From contig NC_057802.1 in assembly GCF_018294505.1 (NCBI RefSeq), forward strand, positions 310,145,137-310,209,136: a stretch of 64,000 bases of DNA. Direction: 5' to 3'. Each line of letters opens with the position of its first letter. Position 1 is the first letter of the stretch. Positions 1-10,384 of this stretch are shown here, piece by piece. Under the pieces are notes generated by a model. That model worked only from the letters and a program-made list of their open reading frames with translations, did no database searches and was not told where the DNA came from. A program made the translations under genes and the position numbers. This DNA is from Triticum aestivum (Eukaryota; Streptophyta; Magnoliopsida; Poales; Poaceae).

Positions 1-733
1 TGCCAGATATAACCCGGTGATCGCTCTCTAACATGGCGACGAGGAGGGGATCACCGGGTCGGATTATGCTATGCGATGCTACTTAGTGAACTTACCATCT
101 ACTCTCTTCTACATGCTGAAAGATGGAGGTGGCCTGAAGCGTAGTCTTCAACAGGATTAGCTATGCCCCTCTTATTCTGGCATTCTGCAGTTCAGTCCAC
201 CGATATGGCCCTTTACACTTATACCCATGCATATGTAGTGTAGCTCCTTGCTTGTGAGTACTTTGGATGAGTACTCACGGTTGCTTTTCTCCCTATTTTC
301 CCCCTTTCCCTTCTACCTGGTTGACGCAACCAGATGCTGGAGCCCAGGAGCCAGACGCCACCGTCGACGACGACTCTTACTACACTGGAGGTGCCTACTG
401 CTACGTGCAGGCCGCTGACGACGACCAGGAGTAGTTTAGGAGGATCCCAGGCAGGAGGCCTGCGCCTCTTTCGATCTGTATCCCAGTTTGTGCTAGCCTT
501 CTTAAGGCAAACTTGTTTAACTTATTTCTGTACTCAGATATTGTTGCTTCCGCTGACTCGTCTATGATCGAGCACTTGTATTCGAGCCCTCGAGGCCCCT
601 GGCTTGTATTATGATGCTTGTATGACTTATTTATGTTGTAGAGTTGTGTTGTGATATCTTCCCGTGAGTCCCTGATCTTGATCGTACACATTTGCGTGCA
701 TGATTAGTGTACGATTGAATCGGGGGCGTCACA
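1..733 (+). repeat. 3' end of an LTR retrotransposon (probably gypsy)
   Basis: This stretch looks like the end of a Triticeae LTR element: it is moderately GC-rich, runs without coding capacity after about position 434, and closes with gggggcgtcaca, a plausible LTR terminus ending in CA at 733. A short open frame (345-434) rich in Asp and Tyr ends in TAG and may be the tail of an element-encoded protein. The start of the element lies outside the window, so the LTR length, target-site duplication and family cannot be established. Assignment to gypsy is by general resemblance only. Confidence 0.45.
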
Positions 734-3733
734 ATCTTGTAGGTGATGGAGCTCCCCTTTGGTTCATCTTGCAGATGTGTTTTTGGGTAGTACAAATACA
801 TCGCTATAGTTGTTACAGATGTGGTAGCTTGCGGAGTACTAAAAAGACCAACTGCTTAGGATTACTATAATGAACTAATAAAAAAATTGAGTCCTTCAGG
901 ATCCTCTAGTTCTGGATGCCCACCGCCATCCCTGTCAACCCCTATTTATTCACCATAAGGAGGCTCTCTGCTTGTCACTCGGTTGTCCTCTATTTGTTCT
1001 AGCTTCTGAAGAAATTGCAAATCAAGTTTAGTTTGATGATGGTTGTTGAGGATTACATCTGTGTGCTTTGATTGATTTATTTTCCGAATCTTGACTTGCT
1101 AAAATGAACATACTCTGTTTTCAATCAATTGATGGAGTGCAGGAAATCCAAAATTGTCTTGTTGTTTACTCCATCAATTCATATAAGTTCAGCTATTTTA
1201 TTGCTAAATAAGTTCAGCTATTTTATCAAAAATAGGGGGCTATAAGATGTTTACTGTCATTGCCCTTCCAAAACATGTCGTTGGTGTCGAACCATTCACA
1301 GTGAGTTTCAGTCCATAGGTTGCTCGTGATCCTCGCTCCTTCAGATCCACTTCATCGGTGCCGTCAGTCCACAGGAGTAGGGGTGGCGTGCCCGTCAACA
1401 AACAAGAACAGAAGGTATGTGCTGGGAAAACTTGAGATTACATACGCATTTGGGTAATAGAAGTTGTACCTTCTTTCAAAGTTCAAAATGAAAGATATTC
1501 AGTTCAACTTGTTGTAGCAAAACATGTGTGAAACCTTGGCAACGTGTCTACACACTATCTAGTATAGAAAAAATGTCCGGCGTAGTCCAGCATGCCGCCG
1601 CCTACCCCTGCCTCCGAGCGCCGCTGGTCTATAAGTTCAACATGCAAAACCCTATAAGTTCATATTTCAAAACAAATGAAGTATTTGGGAAGTAAAATTA
1701 AGTATTTCAAAGTACAGAAATCTTTTTAGGTTTCTTTGGGAACTTCTAATGTTACTGAACATGAACTTGCTTGGTTACACAAATATGAAACTGATTGTGC
1801 AAGTCACTTAGAATGTGTTTGAACTTGTTATGGGAACTCATGACTTGCTATGATTAAATGCAGGGAGCAACTGGTGCCGAATGGTCCCCTGGGAGCTAGT
1901 CTTTCAGTTCATTGTATGAAAAAAAAGCAAAGTTCATCTTGTCTAGTAGAGGTTGCTGCTGGTGTCTGTTCATTGTCGATTTCGTTTTGGGAAATATCCA
2001 AAACTTACTACTAAGAACGGATGCAGTTTGTCTTGCGCAAGTTGGAAATTCCCTGATGCTGAGTGTCTTAGTATAACCCTACATCACACAGGAAACAGTG
2101 TGTGTACATTTTTGGATTTTATTTTGGAAGGTTCACGCATCCATATTAGAGAGATTCATCGGACATAATTTTGCAAGGTCAGAAAAAACAATTGCTCAGT
2201 ACATCACAGCAGCTCTTCGATGCAAAAAGGATGGCTCTTCTCAAGTCAACAGCTAACCAAACTGGGTAAGTTTTTAGAAATTCATTCTAGTGTGAAACGT
2301 TGGTGAGATTCTGATTAAGACTTTTGTCCATTCCAGCAACTTCAGGGTAGCTCGGTCAAATATGGCGGCTGTGCAGTAAACAACTTCAGTTGAGAAATCA
2401 GCAAGGTGTAATGCATACTATCTTCTATAACTCATTTCACTTCACGGTTTCTTCACCTGTTTGTTGTTTCCTAATTATCCTAATTCCCAAATGTTCTACT
2501 CAACTTCAGCGCCATGCTCAGTCCAATCCCGTGGCTTCAGGGTGGCCGAGTTCGTCGCGACCATCAGTTCAGAGACCTGCGTCACTGCGTGTGTTGCTAC
2601 CATGGCCGCCTGTGTCACTGCGTGCTCTGTCAACAACCTCCTGCACAAGGAAAATCAATAGGAGTAGAGGCGTCTGCGATGCTGTGTTCTAGCGAGGTGG
2701 CTGATTATGTTTGTCAGTTTGTAATACTTTGGCCACAGAGTACTTCTGTATCCTTTTCTGACCGGAGCATGACTATAGCTTATGTCAGTACAAACTTTGA
2801 TTGTGATGGTACTACAAACTTTATAAAAACACCAGTAATCCATTTTTACTAGTACTTATCTTTTATACAATTCACATGGATTGTGCCCCTATTACCAACT
2901 GTGGTATAAAAATGCACTGTGCTCACCATTTTATTTTAGTTCATCAATTTGTAATACTTTAAAGAGAGGAGGTAAATGTGAACCATTCAGTTTTGTATTA
3001 TAAAAAGTGTTAATGTGAGAAACTTCAAAAATATCTTGTTTAATAAATTCTGCTTGTTCTGTGTATAGTATTTATTGAGCTAAAAATGGTATGGTTCAAA
3101 ACTTCAAACATTCTTGTCGATCTCATTGTAATCGTCCTTGTTTTGTGAGTTTCCTTATGCAAGCTTTGTGGTCAGTCCAGATGGGAGAAGGTGATCCGTC
3201 CAAAGTGTAATTCTGTGACGTTGACGTCCAAGTTATACAACTGATCCGTACAAACAAAAACGGTGGTCTGTTCTACAAAGGAAAAATTGTTTAATTAAAA
3301 ATATTGATCAGTACAAGTTAAAAACGGTGGTCCGTTCAGAATAAAAGAAATTACAGAAATTCAAAGTGTAAAAGTTCAAGCTAAATGAAACCCTATGCAA
3401 TTCAAATGGTAGAAGTACAACTCGTAAAATGAGAGAAGTCCAGAACATCATTGTAAAAAATGCTGAGTTAAAAAAAGAAACACACAAAACATTCCTCTTT
3501 TTGAAAAAAAAGGCATTCCGTTCAATCATATAAACATGCAAGTTCGGGGACGATGATACCGTAAACCGTTGAAAAGTTACAAAGTTTAAAAATACCTCAG
3601 TACAAACAAACACATAAATCAGTACGAGTACTCTATTTTTAAGACAGGAAAACAACAAAATCTGTCTTGCCGTATTCAAAATTACTCTTAGGCGGTTGCG
3701 AATTTAAAAAAATGTTCAACATGACTAAGTTTC
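734..3733. other. Unassigned A+T-rich intergenic DNA
   Basis: No convincing gene is present. Open frames are short, start at random points and show no recognisable protein. The word AGTTCA and its complement recur throughout. A short tandem duplication (ataagttcagctatttta, about 1186-1227) is visible. This could be the non-coding interior or subterminal part of a decayed DNA transposon, but no terminal inverted repeat was identified. Confidence 0.5.
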
Positions 3734-4250
3734 GCATTTTCGATAGCTTTCCAATGGTATATTATTTGCCCCATTTCGACAAACTTTAACAATCGCGTTC
3801 TAAATTAAATTTGACCGTATTCGAATTCATATTAAAACCGTAAAGAATTAGAAAAAAACTTTATATACGAAAAATTTGTGCATTTTCCATAGCTTGCAAC
3901 GTCGTATCATTTGCGTCAATCCGACAAACCATTTGCAAAAAAACGTAAAAATACGTTTCGCCCAGAATTTCACCGTTTTTCAAGTTACTTTCAAATCATA
4001 TATAATCTGAAAAAACATTACATATGTGGAAGATGCGGATTTTCATCAGCTTTCCAACGCCATCTTATTTGCTCAATTCTGACAAACCGTTTGAAAATTG
4101 AGTCCAAAATACGAGTCGCGTTTTCGGTTTTGAAAAAAAAATGGTTTTTCAAAACGGCTCTTAAATCATAGTGATTTTGCAAAAACTTTCAATATACTTG
4201 TAATATAGATGTCAAGAGATTTCCAACGATATATTACACGCCCCGTTCCA
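3734..4250. repeat. Degenerate ~150-170 bp tandem array
   Basis: A recognisable block containing 'atttt-N-ataGCTTtCcAAcG' followed by 'TATtATTTGc' and 'cGACAAAcc' recurs at about 3734, 3880, 4036 and, weakly, 4211. The units are 146, about 156 and about 170 bp apart and clearly diverged from each other. Open frames across it are incidental. Such decayed arrays occur in the interiors of large plant DNA transposons, but the parent element is not identified. Confidence 0.5.
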
Positions 4251-4390
4251 AAAAAATAAATTGCAAATTTTTTGGAACTAAAGAAGACGATTTTCAATGG
4301 AAATGAAAGTATCAGTTCAACCGCTCGAATTAATCAGTTCAATAATGGTAACAGAATAATATTCTGTTACGTGAAACAGAATAGCCCAGA

Positions 4391-4456
4391 TGTGTGTGTG
4401 TGTATAGGTCATAAGTTATTCTTATATATATATATATTAATACTATATATATAGTA
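4391..4456. repeat. Simple-sequence tract and 16-bp palindrome
   Basis: (TG)n at 4391-4404, (TA)n at 4423-4437 and a perfect palindrome tactatatatatagta at 4441-4456. The palindrome overlaps the first copy of a 21-bp direct repeat that begins at 4454. Confidence 0.8.
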
Positions 4457-4855
4457 ATATTATTCATCTCCCAGGGTGCAAAATAAGTTATTCTTTACCC
4501 GAGGTAATCTTACACTCGTTTCAGAAATAATTACATTTGGGATTCAAATAGTTATGTTCATATTGATTCACTGAGTAAAACTTGGCATAAAAAACAAAAA
4601 TATAGGTCATAAGACAAGAAAATTTGCATTTTATGTATATTTTACATTATGTTTTTATGTTTGTAATTTTACGTAACATAAATATATTTTTACGGTGATT
4701 ATATATTTTTACGGTGTCTTTTTATGTTTGAAATAAGACAAAATTTATGGAACGTAAAATTACAGTGCATTGATGGTAAAATAGAGGGGGAGAAGAATAA
4801 TTATTCCTCACCCAGGGTGACGAATTTGAATAAAGTAATATTATTCATCTCCCAG
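4454..4855. repeat. ~380-bp segment bounded by 21-bp direct repeats
   Basis: Identical 21-bp sequences (beginning gtaatattattc, ending tcccag) occupy 4454-4474 and 4835-4855. A third, partial copy of the core (ttattcctcacccagggtg) lies at 4801-4819. The enclosed ~360 bp is strongly A+T-rich, has repeated 'ttttacggtg' and 'ttttatgttt' words and no ORF. It may be a small non-autonomous element with an unusually long duplicated flank, or a tandem duplication. Its right edge coincides with the truncated 3' end of the C1 copia element. Confidence 0.5.
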
Positions 4856-5154
4856 TATATATCAGTGAAGAATAAACTCAAATGATGACTTTGATAAATT
4901 TGACGAAATTGCAAATGATGAAAAACTCAAATTTGAAGAAAGTCAAAGAGAGGTGGTGGCTTTACCCATCGTATAAGAACTTTGATGACTTCAGACACCG
5001 CGTACAATTGTCATAGGGTTCTGAGAGTCAAGTTCTTCGTTAATTTCTTCACATTTAGAGGGTTACTTCGTGTGTTGTGCATCAAAGTCATCAAAAATGC
5101 ATAAGCATTAGGATGTGTGTCCACTTCAGAGGACATTCGAACATTCTGGGATGT
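4856..5154 (-). other. C1 non-coding tail after RNase H
   Basis: Between the RNase H relic and the truncation point there is no gene. The minus strand is rich in 'gatgactttgat'-type words. In intact relatives this region leads to an extra 3' ORF or the 3' LTR; neither is present here. Confidence 0.5.
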
Positions 5155-7402
5155 TTAGCTCACACGCAACTTGCAGAACCTCTTTTCATCCAAGGGCTCA
5201 GTGTAGATATCGGCAAGCTGGTCTTCGGTCTTCACGTGGTCGATGACGATGTCTCCCTTCAGCACATGATCACGAAGAAAATGGTGACGAATCTGGATAT
5301 GTTTCACCTTGCAATGTTGCACTGGGTTGTGGGTGATCTTGATAGCACTATCGTTGTCACAGAAGAGAGGGACTTTTTTCACGTGACGCCATAGTCCTTG
5401 AGGGCTTGCTTCATCCAAAGCAACTGTGAGCAGCAGGCACCAATGGCAATGTATTCATCCTTAGTTGTGGATAGAACCACGCTAGTCTGCTTCTTTGAGG
5501 ACCAACAGACAGGAGATCGTCCGAGGAAATGGCATGTGCCTGATGTAGACTTGCGATCCACATGATCTCCAGTGTAATCAGAATCAGAAAATCCAGCTAG
5601 ATCAAAAGATGAGCCCTTGGGATACCATAATCCAAGCGTTGGTGTATGAGCTAAATATCGAAGAATTTTTTTCACAACCTAATGGTGTGATTCCTTACGT
5701 GTCGCTTGAAATCGGGCACACATGCAAACGCTAAGCATAATATCTAGCCTAGATGCGCATAGCTAAAGAAGCGAACCAATGATGGAGCGATATACCTTCT
5801 GATCGAAATCTTTACCACTTTCGTGAGTGTCGAGTTGACCATAAGTAGGCATTGGAATTTTTAGGCCTTTGCAGTCTTGCATGCCAAATTTCTTCAGGCA
5901 ATCTTTGAGGTATTTCATCGAGAAATGAAGATGCCATTGGGTTTTTGACGAATTTGAAGACCAAGTAAGAATTTTAATTCTCCCATCATAGACATATGAT
6001 ATTCTTCATGCATCATCTATGCAAATTCGTCACTAAAATTCTTGTTAGTGCAACCAAAGTTAATATCATCAACATATATTTGGCATATGAACAATTCACC
6101 ATCATGAAATTTAGTGAAAAGAGTAGGATCAAGTGAACCGGGTTTGAAACCCTTTTTCTTCAGGAATTCCTTCAATGTATCATACCAAGCCCGTGGGGCT
6201 TGCTTGAGGCCATAGAGAGCCTTGTTTAGTCTGAAGACTTTGTCCGAATGCTTTGGATCCTCAAAACCTGGTGGTTGAGCAACATAGACTTCTTCCTCAA
6301 GCTTACCATTGAGGAATGCACTTTTCACATCTATTTGATATAAGAGAATATTGTGATGGTTAGTAGATGCAAGCAATACACGAATATATTCAAGCCTAGC
6401 AACAGGTGCAAAAGTTTCACCGAAAGCAATACCGTCAACCTGTGTGTAGCCTTGTGCTACAAGACGAGCCTTATTCCTTACCACTTGGCCATTTTCATCT
6501 TGCTTGTTGCGGTAGATCCACTTAGTGTCGATGATATTGTGCTTGCGTGGATCAGGTCGATTCACAAGCTCCTACACATTGTTGAGCTCGAATTGTTGCA
6601 ATTCTTCTTGCATGGCTTGAATCCACTCAGGCTCCAGAAACTCTTCAACAACTTTGGTGGGCTTTGTAATGGAGACAAATGCATAATGCCCACAAAAGTT
6701 AGCTAGATGTGAAGCCCTTGAGCGAGTGAGGGGACCAGGTGCAATAATGTTGTCGAGGATCTTCTCAATCTGCACTTCATTCGCCACTCGTGGATGAGTT
6801 GGACGAGGGTCTTGTTGAGGTTGAGCATTTTCCTCAGAGTCATTTTCTTCAGGAGCAGTAGTTTCTTTAGGACGAGGAATGATCACTTCTTCTTCAGCTA
6901 TTTCCTCACTTGGCACTATTTCACCAGTGCCCACCTGCTTGATAGATTCCTCGGGAGGCATTTCATCTAGCACAGGAGGCAGGTGCTCTCTTTGTGATCT
7001 GTTAGTTTCATCAAACCGCACATCTACAATTTCAACAACCTTGTTGCGATAGGTGTTGAAGACTCTCTAGGCGTGTGAGTCCTTTCCGTAACCAAGCATA
7101 AAACCTCATGTGCTTTCGGTGCAAATTTGGAATTGTGATGAGGATCTCTAATCCAACATTTAGCACCGAAGACTTTGAAATAACTTACATTGGGCTTTTT
7201 GTCAGTGAGGAGCTCATATGAAGTCTTCTTGAGGAATTTGTGAAGATATACTCAATTGATGATGTGACAAGCAGTATCAATTTCTTCAGGCCACCATCGA
7301 CGAGGTGTCTTGTATTCATCAAGCATAGTGCGACCCATCTCAATGAGTGTCTTGTTCTTGTGCTCAACAATTCCATTCTGCTGAGGAGTATAGGGAGCAG
7401 AG
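5155..7402 (-). pseudogene. C1 pol relic: integrase C-terminus, reverse transcriptase and RNase H
   Basis: The minus strand resumes integrase right after the 7408-14822 insertion, with the catalytic-Glu region near 7350-7370 and a stop soon after (about 7255). A proline/glutamate-rich linker follows (7021-6572), then a good reverse-transcriptase block (6565-6017) with the [21 protein letters not shown] and YVDD motifs. RNase H continues at 5675-5155 in two overlapping frames with SDSDYTGD-like and DNDSAIKI-like signatures. Stops and at least one frameshift interrupt it. In live relatives this polyprotein makes and integrates cDNA in a virus-like particle. Confidence 0.9.
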
Positions 7403-7407
7403 AGCTC
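7403..7407. repeat. Target-site duplication agctc (left copy)
   Basis: agctc at 7403-7407 is repeated at 14823-14827, exactly flanking the 7408-14822 element. It shows that C1 integrase was the insertion target. Confidence 0.92.
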
Positions 7408-8911
7408 TGATACGTCTCCGTCGTATCTATAATTTTTGATTGTTTCATGCCAATATTATACAACTTTCACATATTTTTGGCAACTTTTCATATGATTTAT
7501 TGGACTAACCTATTGATCCAGTGCCCAGTGCCAGTTCCTGTTTGTTGCATGTTTTTTGTATCGCAGAAAATCCATATCAAACGAAGTCCAAACGCGATAA
7601 AAACTTACGGAGATTTATTTTGGAATTTATGTGATTTTTGGGGGGTGGAATCAACGCAAACGGGGCTGACAGAGCGCACAACCCACCAGGGCGCGCCAGG
7701 CACCCCCTGGCGCGCCCAGGTGTCTTGTGCCCTCCTTGAAGGTCGGTTGGGGCCCTTCTTCTGGCGCAAGAAATATAATTTATGGAAAAAATTGTGTAAA
7801 CATTTCAGCGCAATCGGAGTTACGGATCTCCGGGAATTTAAGAAACGGTGAAGGGCCAGATCTAGGGAACGCGAAACAGAAGAGAACAGAGAGGGAGATC
7901 CAATCTCGGAGGGACTCCCACCCCTCCGCCACCATGGAGACCATGGACCAAAGGGGGGTCCCTCCTCCCATCTAGGGGGGAGGCCAAGGAAGAAGAAGAA
8001 GGAGGGGGGCTCTCCCCCCGTCGCTTCCGGTGGCGCCGGAGTGCCGCCGAGGCTAGGATCGTGATGGTGATCTACATCAACAATCTTGCTACAGTCAACA
8101 CCAACTTTCTTCCCCTCTATGCAGCGGTGTAACACCCCTTCTCCCTGCTGTAATCTCTACTTAAACATGGTGCTCAACTCCATATATTATTTCCCAATGG
8201 TCAATGGTTATCCTATGATGTTTGAGTAGATCCGTTTTGTCCTGTGGGTTAATCGTGATCTTGGTTGGTATGATTGTATATTTTATTAATGGTGTTGTCC
8301 TACGGTGCCCTCTGTCTCGCACAAACGTAAGGGGCTCCTGCTGTAGGGTGTTGCAATACATTCATGGTTTGCTTACGGTGGGTTGTGAGAGTGACAGAAG
8401 CTTAAACCCGAGTAGGTGGGTTGTGACGTATGGGAGTAAAGAGGGCTTGATACTTAATGCTATGGTTGGGTTTCACGACCTTAATGATCTTTAGTAGTTG
8501 CGGATGCTTGCTAGGGGTCCAATCATAAGTGCATATGATCCAAGTAGAGAAAGTATGTTAGCTCATGCCTCTCCCTCATATAAAATTACAAGAATGACTA
8601 TCGGTACTTGTTATCGATTGCCTAGGGACAAATAACTTTCTTGTTGATAAAAACCCTTTTACTAAACACCTAACTTTTATTATCTTGCAAAATACTTCTA
8701 GTTTTATTTTTGCAAAGTAGTTCTAGCATCACTCCTACAAAATAGTTTCATACTTGTTTCCGGTAAAGCAAACGTCAAGTGTGCGTAGAGTTGTATCGGT
8801 GGTCGATAGAACTTGAGGGAATATTTGTTCTACCTTTAGCTCCTCGTTGGGTTCGACACTCTTAGTTATCAAAAAATGCTACAAATGATCCCCTATACTT
8901 GTGCGTTATCA
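7408..8911 (+). repeat. 5' LTR of the pol-less element
   Basis: It begins tgatacgtctccgtcg and ends gtgcgttatca, about 1504 bp. It matches 13322-14822 along its length with scattered substitutions. An A-rich/GGGG tract and an 'aagaagaagaagg' stretch are shared by both copies. ORFs inside it are incidental. Confidence 0.92.
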
Positions 8912-8922
8912 AGACCTTTTTC

Positions 8923-8940
8923 CGGCGCCGTTGCTGGGGA
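8923..8940 (+). other. Primer-binding site (tRNA-Asp type)
   Basis: cggcgccgttgctgggga lies about 11 bp after the LTR end. It closely resembles the tRNA-Asp primer site known for Athila-like gypsy elements, with one or two changes. Confidence 0.7.
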
Positions 8941-9035
8941 GCAATAGCGTGGGGTGAATATTCTCGTGTGTGCTTGTTTGCTTTATCACTAAGTAGTTTT
9001 TATTTTCTGCTCTAAGTTGTTCTCTATCTTTAGTT

Positions 9036-10384
9036 ATGGATATGGAACACGAAACACCAAAAAAATTAGTGGTACTTGCTACTCATGGAGATGGGGAACC
9101 TCCTAAAACCCTCGATGCTCGCTATGTGAAAAATGTTATGCACTACTTTGATAATCCTGAGAAAACCCCATTCAACATGATAATGGAAGTAACGTTGGAT
9201 CAACGTGAATATTTTAGGGATTATCGGTTGACACAAAAAGGGAAACTTTTATGGGATCAAATTTATATGTTGCATCGGTATGCTCGGGATTTATGCTTAA
9301 GATATGATTATACTTGTTGCTCTAGGATGAATGCTCCACACCTTCCCTGTTCATGCAAATTTAATGATAATGAAACCTTGGCTTCTTATGCTAATGGTAT
9401 ATATGATTACTATGATGTGGAAAGAATAGAAGAATTTGTTGCTTTTAAGGGTGCTTATGAAATTGAATCTTTGTTTGAAAAGTATGAAGCTTTTGATGAT
9501 GATGTTTATAGACCTGAAAATTTTCATATCCTTAAATATTGCTATGATAATTATAAGTTCAATTCCTATATTGATGAATTTATTGAGAGAGTCTCCGCTG
9601 TCCAAGAAGAGACCAATATTTTGCAGGAGTCTATGGAAGAAGGAATTGATGAAAGTGTGAGCTCATTGGATGAAAAAGATGATCAGGAGAGCGAAGAACA
9701 AAAGGGGGAAGAGCGGATTAGCTACCCGTGCCCACCTTCTAATGATAGTAACCCTCCAACTCATACATTATTTAATTTTCCTTCGTTCTTACCGAAGCAT
9801 GAATGCCATGATAATTGCTATGATCCCGTTGATTCTTTGAAATATCCCTTTTTGATGAACTTGATGCTTGTTATGCTTGTGGCCAAGATGCCAATATGAA
9901 TTATGCTTATGGAGATGAACTTGCTATAGTTCCTTATGTTAAGAATGAAATTGTTGCTATTGCACCCACACATGATAGTCCTATTACATTTTTGAATTCT
10001 CCCGACTACACTATATCCGAGAAGTTTGCACTTATTAAGGATTACATTGATGGGTTGCGTTCTACCACTACACATGATGATTTTGATGAATATAATATGC
10101 ATGTGCTTGCTGCTCCTACTTGCAATTATTATGAGAGAGGAACTACATGTCCGCCTCTTTATGTTTCCAACACGAAAGAATTGCAAGAAACTTCTTATGC
10201 TATGTATTGGCCTTTACTTGATGTGCATGAATTGTTCTTGTATGACATGCCGATGCATAGGAAGAGAGTTAGGCTTCGTCATTGCATGATATATGTTTCT
10301 TTGTGCTCACTACTAAATGCCAAATCATTGCTAATTAAAATTGGCTTTGATAAACCTTGGGATCCGGGTGGATCCGTTACTTGA
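9036..10384 (+). pseudogene. Unknown element-encoded protein, one-base frameshift
   Basis: Not recognised. The frame opens at ATG 9036 shortly after the PBS, in the gag position. It runs to 9899, but the downstream frame (to TGA 10382-10384) clearly continues it: the shift maps to the T5 run at 9849-9853, where loss of one T from a T6 explains both halves. Undamaged it would be about 449 residues. Visible features are many Tyr, Asp and Met, a Cys cluster near residues 97-110 (CCSRMNAPHLPCSCKF), an acidic stretch near residues 204-231, and a second CxxC-like pair (ACYACG order) just after the shift. No zinc knuckle of gag type, protease DSG, or RT motif is seen. It could be a highly diverged gag or an accessory protein. 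Confidence 0.7.
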
